A stretch of DNA of 64,000 nt from Dallia pectoralis (GCA_029465975.1 CM055743.1:18519507-18583506), one strand, 5' to 3'. Shown: positions 12,758-24,094, counted from the first letter of the stretch. A program made the numbers and translations. The notes: generated by a model from the letters alone, not told the origin.

Positions 12758-13496
12758 CGCCCCCTTGAGGCTCAGCAGAGCAACAACAACAAAGTGTTCT
12801 GCAGAGGAACATTTGATCAATTTAAAAGGAATTAACAAATAGCACTTAATATGTTTGTTTTTTTACATAGTAGGCGTGACCAGTCAAATTAACAGTGTGA
12901 ATTCATATAGGCTAATGAAAGTATCCCAGTCAAGAACAAAACAACTTGTGACAGACACATTTTAAACATGTTACATTATATCAAAAAGTATTATACACAG
13001 AACAGCAGTGAAAATATTTCAACAGTGAATAATCTTATATAACAAAATGTAGAGCAATCAATATTAGCCATTTAAAAAAGAAGAAACGTTCTTGGAACTT
13101 CTGAGATCCCATCACCAGATCACCCAAAATGGTCAGCTGCATTTGGCATCTGGTCTGGAGCCAGTTATTAGCTCGCTATCAACAACAGAGCATTGGAGTA
13201 GATCAATAGAGTCACCATCGACATGTTATTATCATGCATTATATGTCGGGCCTGTGAATAGTCCCCAGTTGGCTCAGGTGAGATGCAGTGCACGGGTTGT
13301 AGTCATGATGACACACAACTCACTGGAAGGTACTGATTGCAGTCACCAAGCTGTTTATTTGGTTGCTGCCCACGGTAAACAAAGAAGACTGCGCTCCATG
13401 CGATCACCTACACAGTAATTCGCGTCTCTTCCGCGTCAAGAATAGTCACAGAATAATATCAGACAGGTAAATGCACTTTTCTTACCGCGTTTAACC
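12681..13496 (-). other. PBXIP1 5' region: non-coding exon 1 donor, intron 1 and start of exon 2
   Basis: A donor CGCG|GTAAG is present with exon end at 13496, and an acceptor CTCTGCAG starts exon 2 at 12798, 41 nt before the ATG at 12757. The ATG exon extends to 12680. The start codon is therefore probably in exon 2. Nothing else is recognised in the intron. Confidence 0.55.
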
Positions 13497-13760
13497 TGTT
13501 TATTCGCGAATGGTGCGTATTCCTTGTTGGTATTATTTCACAGACGTTTGGACATTTTGGGAATTCCGAGCTGCGTCACAATGTCGCACAGTCGTCGCCA
13601 ATGGGATGTCTATATGGGCGAGTGCGTCACGTCCCCCCAAACCGAACAGCCAATCGGAGGTGAGTGTGGCGTCAGGGAAACCGGGTTGATTGACGTGCGC
13701 AGATGGGAGACAACAGACCTCTTCTTCTTTCACTCAAGCTCGCAGTTTCTCGCGTTTTAT
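13497..13760 (-). promoter_or_regulatory. PBXIP1 exon 1 and promoter with CCAAT boxes
   Basis: CCAAT boxes at 13598-13602 and 13650-13654, CRE-like TGCGTCA and CGTCACGT cores around 13572-13632, and TGACGTG near 13691. This CpG-containing stretch lies directly upstream of the exon 1 donor on the minus strand. The transcription start cannot be fixed from sequence. Confidence 0.5.
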
Positions 13761-14483
13761 ACTGGAGACGAGGCATCTCCAACCAGCCGAACACCGACAC
13801 GTCTGTTCTTATATGTCTATATTTGTCGGGACTTCCCGTCTGACTTTCCCCTCTCAGTCCTGTTGCATGACATTGCCCATCTGTTTCACCATGACCGAAA
13901 TAAACTGCACAGAGAATCGGTTTCTGCTCGACACCTATAAATGAACTCTGATGATGTCCTGAACCTACCCGGATCCCAACCAAAGCACATTTGACCATAC
14001 AGAACAATTTCATTTTTCAATTTAATGTAAAATGGTTCTCTGAAATGGTCTATAGACCCTAAGAAACGTATGCATACTTGTGTTTTCTTTTAATAGCCAT
14101 TACAAGCATGAGGCAACATTCCCCTGGTTTCAACAGAGCTGCTGACAAGCAACAGTCCAAAATATATTATACTTGATTGTTGAAATTAAACGGTCACATC
14201 TGACATTTTTGTTCAATTTTTGCGATGTATAAAAAAGGGTGATAACCAATAATATGTGCTGAAATTCAGATCACTTTAGAACTATGAACCACCCCAATTT
14301 AGATCAGAATATAACTTTTAGAAGAACTAGAAAAGAACGTATAATTCCGTTTTTTAATATCACACACTGACAAAAACAGAATGCGTGATGCAAATATTAA
14401 ACATCCTCCTGCATAACGAGAACAACATCTGTTTGCGAAATCGCGTTAAACGGACCAGTCAGTAGGGTCTCTCGGAGCTGTAA

Positions 14484-14582
14484 CCAATGAGATAGACGCG
14501 TTGGGTCACGTGATAGTGTCTGTGCACAAACTGGCCAATGAGCGAACGAGTAATTTTTGAATGGTGAAAGGGCGGGTTTAAA
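14484..14582 (+). promoter_or_regulatory. CKS1B promoter: CCAAT, E-box, GC box and CHR-like elements
   Basis: CCAAT at 14484-14488 and 14535-14539, a perfect E-box CACGTG at 14507-14512, a GC box GGGCGGG at 14570-14576, and CHR-like TTTGAA at 14556-14561 and TTTAAA at 14577-14582. Two NF-Y boxes about 50 bp apart followed by a CHR is the classic layout of G2/M cell-cycle promoters, including mammalian CKS genes. Function is inferred from motif arrangement. Confidence 0.6.
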
Positions 14583-14619
14583 AACATTAGCGAGGGAAAC
14601 TGTCTCGTATTTCAACCAT

Positions 14620-14763
14620 ATCGGACATCGGGTTGAGTCGTAGCAAACCCACGATAACTAGCTGTTTAGGTGGAATAATATAAAAAAGTAAAATCACTTT
14701 GTGCCTTTTCTGGAGTACTTATTCAATCTGTACTGTTGTCGTTTTAAGGCGGTTTGAAATAAG
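14620..14763 (+). other. Probable non-coding first exon of CKS1B
   Basis: Ends at the donor AAG|GTAAAT (GT at 14764-14765). The matching acceptor CTCCTAG places exon 2 at 15138, nine bases before the ATG. The 5' end is approximate. If this is wrong, transcription could begin in the ATG exon instead. Confidence 0.45.
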
Positions 14764-15146
14764 GTAAATACTTGTTCAAAAAGACAAACAAACAAGACGT
14801 CCATGTTGCTAGCCTATGCTAATGCTATGTCTGTGGATAGCCGGTTAAATAAATGTGAATAGTTGTTATATAAAGTTTTTGTTATGATATATATTCTGTT
14901 TTATGTAGTGTAATGTTAGGAAATGCAATTGGTGACAACACTAACGGGTCTACATCACCATGGTTAGCTAGCTACTAGTTTACTGTAACTATAATGTTAG
15001 CAAGCTAACAAGGTATCATGTACATGATGCTAATAATGACATGAAGTTGCTAACAGACTTCTTATCTGCAGATTTGTATAACTATGCGTGCTTTCGTGGT
15101 CTCTTGGCTATTTTAAATGGTTGGTTTTAACTCCTAGGTGCTCATC

Positions 15147-16868
15147 ATGTCTCAGAAGCAGATCTATTACTCTGACAAATACGACGATGAGAAGTTCGAG
15201 TATAGGTAAGTCATCATGTCTATGCAGTTTTGACAGTGGACAACTATGTAAATGACAAAGTGCCACAGAGAAAAGTACAATTCATTTTCTCCATTGTAGG
15301 CATGTGATGTTACCCAAAGACATAGCCAAGCGAGTGCCCAAAACCCATCTGATGTCAGAGACGGAGTGGAGAAACCTGGGCGTCCAGCAGAGCCAAGGCT
15401 GGACCCACTACATGATCCATCAACCAGGTACGCTGTGAGAGATAATAGGGGTTGTCACACAGTAGAAAGAGTGCACGCTATTCAAACGTTAATTAAATCA
15501 TTTTGAGTGTTCTCCAGTCCTCTGGGTTCCGGACTGGACGTGGGGGGGTTCTGGCCGTTGGACACGTGGACATTATATATGTGTATATATATTTCATTGA
15601 AACTTTAGTGAAATTTAACTTGCGCTGGCAGTGTTTGTTTTACTTTTACTCACTGTGCAACCAGTTGTTCATAGAAAAATAATGTACTGGGAACAGAAAC
15701 ACTCTGTGTTGGAGGAGTTCTTAGCTCAGTGGTAGAGTGCATGCTCTGTATGTATGATGTCCTGGGTTCCTATTGGAGGAGTTGGTACCTCAGTGGTAGA
15801 GTGCATGCTCTGTATGTATGATGTCCTGGGTTCCTATTGGAGGAGTTGGTACCTCAGTGGTAGAGTGCATGCTCTGTATGTATGATGTCCTGGGTTCCTA
15901 TTGGAGGAGTTGGTATCTCAGTGGTAGAGTGCATGCTCTGTATGTATGATGTCCTGGGTTCCTATTGGAGGAGTCTGTATCTCAGTGGTAGAGTGCATGC
16001 TCTGTATGTATGATGTCCTGGGTTCCTATTGGAGGAGTTGGTACCTCAGTGGTAGAGTGCATGCTCTGTATGTATGATGTCCTGGGTTCCTATTGGAGGA
16101 GTTGGTATCTCAGTGGTAGAGTGCATGCTCTGTATGTATGATGTCCTGGGTTCCTATTGGAGGAGTTGGTACCTCAGTGGTAGAGTGCATGCTCTGTATG
16201 TATGATGTCCTGGGTTCCTATTGGAGGAGTTGGTATCTCAGTGGTAGAGTGCATGCTCTGTATGTATGATGTCCTGGGTTCCTATTGGAGGAGTTGGTAT
16301 CTCAGTGGTAGAGTGCATGCTCTGTATGTATGATGTCCTGGGTTCCTATTGGAGGAGTTGGTATCTCAGTGGTAGAGTGTATGCTTTGTGTGTGTGTGAT
16401 GTCCTGGGTTCCTATTGGAGGAGTTGGTATCTCAGTGGTAGAGTGCATGCTTTGTGTGTATGATGTCCTATTTATCAGTTTATAAACTGTATCAGCCTCT
16501 GACAATTTCCGACCACACCGACTTGTACTCTGAATATTTTCTTTCAAGTATAAGCTTTTCTTTCATGGTTGTGGCAACTAAAGCTGAATGTGAAAAATGT
16601 GTTCTGGAGTGGTGAATCGCACCATTTGACTGTTGTCTGGACAAATCTGGCACTGGCGAATGCCTTCCGGAATGCACTGTTAAGTTTGGTGGTGGAGGGG
16701 TAAAGGTCTGGGGCTGTGTTTCAGGGTTTGGCCTTAGTACCAGTGACGGGTCATGTATTTTCCTAGCTTTGCATTCACTCATCCTCTTTACTGGTGTATA
16801 TATATATTTTTTTCTGCATTCCAGAGCCCCACATCTTGCTGTTCCGTCGTCCATTGCCAGCGGCCTGA
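15147..16868 (+). CDS. cks1b: Cyclin-dependent kinases regulatory subunit 1 (CKS1B)
   Basis: Three coding exons, 15147-15205, 15300-15427 and 16825-16868 (stop TGA), joined at GT-AG introns with matching phase: 231 nt, 76 residues (human 79). Begins MSQKQIYYSDKYDDEKFEYR. The anion-binding residues known from human CKS1 are all present: K11, R20, S51, W54 and R71. So is the beta-hinge HQPEPH (60-65) that controls strand exchange. The family binds CDK1/CDK2 and, as CKS1, is the cofactor by which SKP2 recognises phosphorylated p27. The D13/D14 and DIAKRVPK residues fit CKS1 better than CKS2, which has YFDEHYEYR and ELSKQVPK. Oddity: the protein ends PLPAA, without the Lys-rich tail of human CKS1. 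Intron 2 (1397 bp) carries a tRNA-like minisatellite and a Tc1 fragment immediately before exon 3. Transcribed divergently from PBXIP1. Confidence 0.95.
15709..16470 (+). repeat. 64-bp minisatellite of tRNA-Ala-like units in CKS1B intron 2
   Basis: Twelve nearly identical 64-bp units. Each contains CTCAGTGGTAGAGTGCATGC and later GTCCTGGGTTC, which correspond in order and spacing to the D arm/A box, anticodon stem, variable loop and T arm of vertebrate tRNA-Ala. The first unit has the canonical A box TAGCTCAGTGGTAGAG; later ones have TACCTCAG or TATCTCAG. The acceptor 3' strand is missing (GGTTCCTATTGG replaces GGTTCAATCCCC...), so the units are not functional tRNAs. The final two units gain a TG expansion. 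Confidence 0.9.
16560..16770 (+). mobile_element. Tc1-like transposase fragment in CKS1B intron 2
   Basis: The plus strand encodes VFWSGESH, then in a shifted frame GGGGVKVWGC. These match the FSDESRF and GGGSVMVWGCF blocks of Tc1-like transposases, in the right order and about 100 bp apart. The frame change between them shows it is decayed. It ends about 55 bp before CKS1B exon 3. Confidence 0.75.
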
Positions 16869-19048
16869 ACTGTTGACACACAGACATCTTTGGGAAAAGT
16901 AGCTACGGTGGTTGGCGATAAATTTACACCTTGGACGAAAGACAATTTTCTACAGCGTTGTATAATCCCCATTGGAGACTTAAGTAAAGAACTCCAAGCA
17001 GCGGCTTGGGTCACCTCCCTTGGTTCCACGTGACCCGCTCAGAACCATTCCAGTCGGTTCTCTCTTTATCTGCATACATTTGTACTATGACTAATGTAAT
17101 ATTGTTGTCTGTATGTGCCCGGGGAAGTGAACGGAAAACAACACAGGTTCTTACAGATTTGAGTTGTTTTTAACATGTAATTTGTGTTTTAAGTCAAATT
17201 GTAGTATGCTAGCAACTGAATGAAATATAATTGGGTCTGTTTGATAGCGAACGTGTAGGGATGCCACAAAAATGACCATATGAACAAATACCTGTAATGG
17301 CACTACCTGCTTTGAATGCTGCAGATCACGCGTCTTTCGAGTTGAAAAACGCTTGTTACTTCAAAACATATGCGAACAGTAACAGCTCTCTAAGTGTTTT
17401 AAGGTTTTTGAATAGTACTAGATCTGCTACCGAGGTTATTGAACATTGTAGTTCTGGGCATTTAGAGTTGTCAAATTGAGCTTTACACTATTGCCTTGTC
17501 TGTGATTGAACAAATCAGCTGCTCTGTATTTATAAATGTGGATATAGGTTTTTTTGGTTGTTATTTTTATTCTGCCCTTGAAGAAGCAATTACAGGGAGA
17601 GATTGATCTAATGCAGAAGTAGATGAGTGTCTTTCTAGAGTGCTGCATGTTAAACCGAATTTCCTTCCAACTAGGCACAGCTCCAGACCAGCTGAACTAA
17701 ATTCATCAGCTCAGTGATTGCCTGCATTCATCACACCTGGTCTTCCGGGTCGGTGAAAACTAAAACATTAAGTGACTTGCATTTCTGGACCAGGTTGATT
17801 TCCCTGAACTAAATGCATATTAAATTAGAATCCCTCAAGGTTGTACGTTTGGAAGATAGTTAGAGAGTATATTTTAATAATGTTTACAGGTCAGAGTCAC
17901 CTGACCATCTGCGTGTGATCGGATTGGTAATGTAATATTTCTGCTTTTATGTGTAGTTCTAGCTAATTACAAAAATACTTTTCTAGCACTCAACCCACCC
18001 ATGTGCCTCAGACAATAGTTACATATAAATACATATAGCCCAGTATATTAAAGGGGCTATATGTATTTAAAATTAGACCGAATTTTATTTTCTGACATGC
18101 GCCCCATAAAACCTAATGGGCGAAACAGAATTCCATTTCTGGGTTATACAACCATTCATTTCTTCCATTTCAGACTTTTGATCCGTTTAAATCTATTTTG
18201 CATTTTCTATACGCCTACACAGAAAAACTGGTGAAATTACGCCGAGTCACAGTCTTGTTAGTTTTGATAACTACATAACTCTGGGAAAAGGTGACTTTTA
18301 GAAAAAGCTATAGTTCTATTTTGCCAACATTGAATTGAAGACACTATGTTCACATGTCACTCTGTTCTGGGAGAGATCAATGCACGATCTGGGAGCAACG
18401 TTATTGTTTCAACTGCTTCCAATGCCAGCACTAAAACATCCAGTCCCTGTTCTTTCTCAATGAAGCCGTGATGAAAGCAATGGGATTTTAGACGTGCGCT
18501 GATACTGTAGGAAAGATCGCAAACCACAAAATACTTTATTTAGCAACCATGTGACGTCACACGGCGACCTAAATATGTGTGTAGGAGTGAGTGCCTGCGT
18601 TAATTGACTGTATTTCTCTTTTCTGTGTATTTAATGTCGTCCACAGTGTAGTTATGCCCTCATCAAGGGAAGCATTTTAGGAATGTCATCTGTGTTGTCA
18701 ACTCAATAAATCACGGTCCCATCAATCAAACGTTTATTTCCATTCCACCAAAGTTAATAATAACTTAGAAAATAGATCTAAAAAATAACGTATAATCATA
18801 ACTGGGATATTTTTCTCTAACCTTTATAATGTGACAAGATGGCTATCTCGGGTAACTATGCACATATAATTTGATAGGTTATGGTCACTTCTAGTTGCTG
18901 AACATTTTTCTCTTAGAAATGCAATTTTATGTTGATTCCATTATTTGCGGGTAGTGCATCACATATATTATGTGATTTACACAAGATTCTGGTTTTATAA
19001 ATCTAGTATTTCCTCTGTTTAGTAGGTTCCCAGTCATACACAGATAGG
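16869..19048. other. CKS1B 3' UTR and downstream intergenic sequence
   Basis: No further exon seen. AATAAA at 18715-18720 is a possible distal poly(A) signal, but the true transcript end is unknown. There are only short ORFs and no recognisable mobile element. Confidence 0.4.
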
Positions 19049-19062
19049 CCACTAGAGGGCAG
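19049..19062 (+). promoter_or_regulatory. CTCF-type core motif
   Basis: CCACTAGAGGGCAG fits the CTCF core consensus CCASYAGRKGGCRS at every position. It lies about 2.2 kb past the CKS1B stop codon, between the gene cluster and the repeat-rich region. Confidence 0.5.
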
Positions 19063-20930
19063 TATTGGACAGCTGGTTGCACAGCAGACTTCAATTAAGA
19101 AACGCTGGACCTGGTATCTGGTGTTTTAAAGAGCCGCAATCTTTAAATCACAGCCTATACATAAGTTCTCAGCAATAAAAAGCAATGTGAATCTGGTTTA
19201 GTGCTGGACCAAGAACCTCTCAATCGGATATTATCCGATTATTAGGTATTGCTACCAATTCCCATTGGGATTTATTGTTCAAATACTGCTCATAATGTGT
19301 TTGCTCAGGGGGAAAAGAGAGTCATGGGAAAATTAATGTTGATAAATCATGGACATAAAAGAACACACCAATGATTTTTCAAACTCCTTATATTTAAAAA
19401 AAATATTCTGTAGTTTTGATGGAGAATGCAGCCAACTGGTTGGTGAAATGACATCTGTAGAAAAACAATATGGTGAAATGATATTTGTAGAAAAACGATA
19501 TGCCAATGTTGAAGTGTTATAACACACTACTCAGTTCATGCTTCAGTGGTATATGTCGCGATCTACAATTCCTGGATCCAACAAAGCACATGCACCAATA
19601 TGGGTCAACAGAAGTAAAAGCAAAACTGTGCAATGATTAATTACTTCGATAAATAGAGCAACAAATTGTCAACCTAGAAAGTTTCTGTACAGTGTTTAAT
19701 TCAGCAATACTGCTTGCTGGTCAATTTCCAGTGTATCTGTTGCAATAACACAGAACGTTAGATGCACAATAAATACAGACTAAGTTCAGAATAAAATATC
19801 CTATAGTCAAGACATGAAGAGTTCTTTGGCACTGACATAGTTAACAGTTTACTGTGGACAGGACAGCAGCTACCCATTAGGTAAAGATACACCACATATG
19901 GAATCTAGGGGTAATGGGAAAAATAAAATGTTTTAGATATCACAGAGAGGGATATTTCTACAATTGCAGGAAAATGGAAGGCTGCAATCTCCTGGGTGCT
20001 GATGCTCAGCTATTTTGAGCGCCTGCTGAGATGTTTGGTCGAACGTAAAGATGAGCAGTTTGAATCCCAGCGTAGTAAAAGCATCTGTGGCCACACAGGG
20101 ATACTGTATCTGGAAATCGTCTAGACTTCTGTGTTAAACTTACAAATGTCTCTAGCAGATGCAGTAGAATGTTTTCGTACAAATCCTTATCGCGACAGCA
20201 TTCACATTTGATTCTCACTAATGCCCAAATCTGTCACCCTAACAGGTGCATAAAAAACAAGGATTTGCACTAATATCTAAATCTTTAACCCCTAATAGGT
20301 TCAGTCATGAGATAATCTGTGTTAATGAAGAAAGCGTCAATCTCAGTTTTTCCAGAGACAGCGCCAACACTGGGACTTTTAATATATTAAGTAATACATC
20401 AAGCTGCCAATGATAAGAGCCGTTATCCGATTCCACAAAGTAAATTAAAATGAATATCCGTCACTAACCATAGAGCGAAAATAAGCTAAGTAAATGTACA
20501 TCATTGGCTGTAGCTACACCAACTGTACACATCTAGGACGGTTACCGGGGGAACCGTTGGAAAGATTAACATGAGGAATATGAGGTGCGACGAAGAGCCA
20601 CAGCCGGCTAGACAGTGGAGTCTAAAGGTGAGGATTAGAGGTGGGGGGGAAGTAAGTCTGACTGGAGGAGATGCAAAAATGGGCAGAGTGATAGAGACAG
20701 AAGGAGGGAGGTCAGACAGAAAGTGGTGTGGGTTGTGGGGGAGGGGGGGTGTAATGTCTGGGTCTCGCTCGCACAGCAGGGGTTCGTCTGCGACGCAGGA
20801 AGAGAAGGAAAAGACATCGAGAGGCCGAACGTGCCGGGGCCGTTTTAATGAATCTACAAACCTGAGACCTTAATTTTCTTTTTAATTCCCGGTTCTGTTC
20901 GTCGTCCTTGTTGGTGGAAGATTCAAGAAG
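19063..20930. other. Non-coding stretch
   Basis: No exon found. A two-copy 33-bp local duplication (GGTGAAATGA...AGAAAAACRATATG) lies near 19441-19503. A possible SINE-like block, with a TTTGAATCCCAG B-box-like word near 20060, is too diverged to call firmly. Confidence 0.35.
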
Positions 20931-20934
20931 ACAC

Positions 20935-21180
20935 AATATACACTAATAATCATTATGGCCACCTGCCTTTTGGACTGAAGGTCCGCGTGCCGCCAAAACA
21001 ACGGCAAACCTACAAGATGCCTAAAGGTGTCCTGTGGTATCTGGCAACAAGTTATTAGCTCCAGTTCTGGGGACTTTATGAACAATGGATGCAGTGTGGT
21101 TGGGCGCATTATCCTGCTAATGAAGGCCAGTGCCATCAGGGTATACACCCCCCAACAGGGTACTGGGGTCCTCATGGGCA
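20935..21180 (-). mobile_element. Remnant of a dispersed teleost DNA-transposon-like repeat
   Basis: Contains AAAGGTGTCCTGTGGTATCT, GCGCATTATCCTGCTAATGA and GGCCAGTGCCATCAGGG in the order I recall from a very common fish interspersed repeat. The minus-strand 99-codon ORF is part of it. The superfamily is uncertain. Confidence 0.5.
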
Positions 21181-21707
21181 CTCTGATCTAACCCGTACAC
21201 AGCAGGGTGCCCCCTAATCCGTACACAGCAGGGTGCCCCCTAACCCCACCCTAACCCGTACACAGCAGGGTGCACCCTAACCTGTACACAGCTGGGTGCC
21301 CCCTAACCCGTACACAGCAGGGTGCCCCCTAACCTGTACACAGCAGGGTGCCCCCTAACCCGTACACAGCAGGGTGCCCCCTAACCTGTACACAGCAGGG
21401 TGCCCCCTAACCCGTACACAACAGGGTGCCCCCTAACCCGTACACAGTAGGGTGTCCCCTAACCCGTACACAACAGGGTGCCCCCTAACCCGTACACAGC
21501 AGGGTGTCCCCTAACCCGTACACAGCAGGGTGCCCCTAACCCGTACACAGCAGGGTGCCCCCTAACCCGTACACAGCAGGGTGCCCCTAACCCCACCCTA
21601 ACCCGTACACAGCAGGGTGCACACTAACTCGTACACAGCAGGGTGCCCCCTAACCCGTGCACAGCAGGGGGCCCCCTAACCTGTACACAACAGGGTGCAT
21701 TGTGCGT
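21181..21707. repeat. 27-bp minisatellite (CCGTACACAGCAGGGTGCCC family)
   Basis: About 19 copies of a 27-bp unit containing GTACACAGCAGGGTGCCCCC then TAACC. There are small deletions and CCCACCCTAA insertions in some units. It directly abuts the transposon remnant on its left. Confidence 0.92.
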
Positions 21708-23406
21708 TTGTGACGTAATCCTCCTGTCTTTAAAATTGTCATTTCTGCCACAGTCGACCTGCCGGTTTGGTTTGCTCGTGAACTACAAGGCAAGCCTCGT
21801 TATTTTCAAGTTTAAGAATAAGTTCTTGCTTTGTTTTTCCACACTTTCATAAAGGTGACAACTCTAGTAAGAAGTCTGATGACACAAGAAATGTAAAGAT
21901 TTCCAAGTAAGTGGGTTTCCTACATTCCAATGTCAAAGGAGATACATTTTACATTGGATATCTTCCCAAAATTATATAAACATTTCTTAAATCATTAATG
22001 AGAATAGGTAAATAGTAAAATGAGTAAATGAGAGTAAATACAAATTTAATTCCAAGGGTTGATTTTCAGAAGAACACCAAAATGCCCTTGATAAATTATC
22101 AAATGAATAATAAATAAATATCAATAATTTATTCTGCGTCGTTTTTCATTATTTTTTCCGGGGAGTGAGCACTATTATAGCCACAAGTCAGTTTCTTTAC
22201 AATTTTTTTATATAAATATGCTTTCATACTGATTAGCCAATCAGAGCACATCATTCTTAAGGTAAATTTTTGTGTAATTATTTCAGGCAATTTAAGGGCT
22301 AACAGTTGGTAGAAATCTATTGATGAATCTTAATGCTTTGTCAGCCTCCCATAACTCCTCAGCCTGGTCTTGTCTCCTGCCTGTCTACTTCACCCTCAAT
22401 CACCCTAATATAAAGGTGCACTAACAGGGTCTAGTCTGGCGTTGATCTGCTCTGAGAGGAACTCACTTATCTTCCAGTGACACCAGAAACCTGTGTTATC
22501 CAGGAGACCTGCAAAACTGTCCTATTAAATGGCCAGAGTGCTTTCTTCGTCCGTGTCTAGCATGGCTAATATTACCTAATCATAAAAAAAGTTCTGTCAC
22601 TCAAGGACGCTTATAGACTTGACCCGAAGCCTCTCTTGCATCTATGACGACCATCGCATCCTCGAGTCTTCTTGGGTACGCCTCTTTGCACATTTGGATG
22701 ACATCTTGGCAGTGTGCTTTGGACATAATATTTTGATTTTGACACAGGTACTTCGTTTGACCAGGAGGCCAGCTCTCTGAATTGTCATTCCGGTTACAAA
22801 CTTCTTCTATTCCATAAAGATGAGAACACATTGTCCTCATGAGAACGTCCAATGCTCTGGTACACTGTAACATTTCTCAGATCTGTGACTCGGCATGAGG
22901 ACTTTTGTGTGGCGTACAGACGGTTCTAGTAGCATCTCAATGTGACCAAGCAGGAACATCTCAGAACAATTTGGAGTGTCGCGTGTGGATGAAGCGAATG
23001 GTTCTGAATACTTCCCTGAAGTTTATGGCTATTTATTTAGCCCTTTAAAAGCCCTTTACGCACTACGATAAAGGCCTGATTGAGGGAGTGTTGTGGAGCC
23101 GGGTATCCTTCCGGCAGAGCGGGAAAATCGGGGATCACGAATCTCCAAATCTCAAACGCCAGGTCTTCGTTCCCACTTCCCATGGGGAGAAGAAGCCCAG
23201 TGGCCATGCAACAAAAAGCCTATGGAGCAAGAAGGAACTGGGACATTATGCCGATTTTCCCATTGAGGAAACTTCTGATCTGGATACATTTTCATTTCTA
23301 TACAGTAGAATATATTATACGCAGTGTGAGGTTCTGAAGTCCTCGGCCCTTTATCATAAATTCAAAGAACTGAATTGTTTAGGAGTACAGGGGAAATGTA
23401 GATAGT
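21708..23406. other. Non-coding stretch
   Basis: No supported exon. A 90-codon minus-strand ORF at 22601-22873 has mixed composition but no motif I recognise and no clear flanking splice sites. Confidence 0.35.
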
Positions 23407-23433
23407 TTTCACACACACACACACACACACACT
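23407..23433. repeat. (CA)n microsatellite
   Basis: About twelve CA dinucleotides. Confidence 0.85.
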
Positions 23434-23576
23434 CACTTCACAGAGCAGGCCCTTCATATTCTAACAGTTCAAGTCCAAGAGTATCTTGCCAGCTTGTGCT
23501 TCTCTCGTCTACTTCCTTCAGTTCAGTCCATATGGCGTCTGTTGCCTTCAATTGTAAACAACAGCTTCTGCGTTTC

Positions 23577-24094
23577 TGTCTGCGTTGGTGTCTGCGTTGG
23601 TATCTGCGTTGGTGTCTGCGTTGGTGTCTGCGTTGGTATCTGCGTTGGTGTCTGCGTTGGTGTCTGCGTTGGTGTCTGCGTTGCTGTCTGCGTTGGTGTC
23701 TGCGTTGGTATCTGCGTTGGTGTCTGCGTTGGTGTCTGCGTTGCTGTCTACGTTGGTATCTGTGTTGGTATCTGCGTTGCTGTCTGCGTTGGTGTCTGCG
23801 TTGGTGTCTGCGTTGGTGTCTGCGTTGGTGTCTGCGTTGGTGTCTGCGTTGCTGTCTGCGTTGGTGTCTGCGTTGGTATCTGCGTTGGTGTCTGCGTTGG
23901 TGTCTGCGTTGCTGTCTACGTTGGTATCTGTGTTGGTATCTGCGTTGCTGTCTGCGTTGGTATCTGCGTTGGTGTCTGCGTTGGTGTCTGCGTTGCTGTC
24001 TACGTTGGTATCTGTGTTGGTATCTGCGTTGCTGTCTGCGTTGGTGTCTGCGTTGGTGTCTGCGTTGGTGTCTGCGTTGCTATCTGCGTTGCTA
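23577..24094. repeat. 12-bp minisatellite with higher-order structure
   Basis: About 43 copies of CTGCGTTGGTGT variants. Variant bases (GGTATC, GCTGTC, TACG, TGTG) recur in the same order, so a block of roughly 10-20 units is repeated about three times. All three plus-strand frames stay open simply because 12 is a multiple of three. Confidence 0.93.

Noticed and set aside
15709..16470. Cluster of real tRNA-Ala genes
   Set aside because: Units are 64 bp, lack the 3' acceptor strand and most of the T arm, and carry A-box substitutions. They cannot fold into a complete tRNA.
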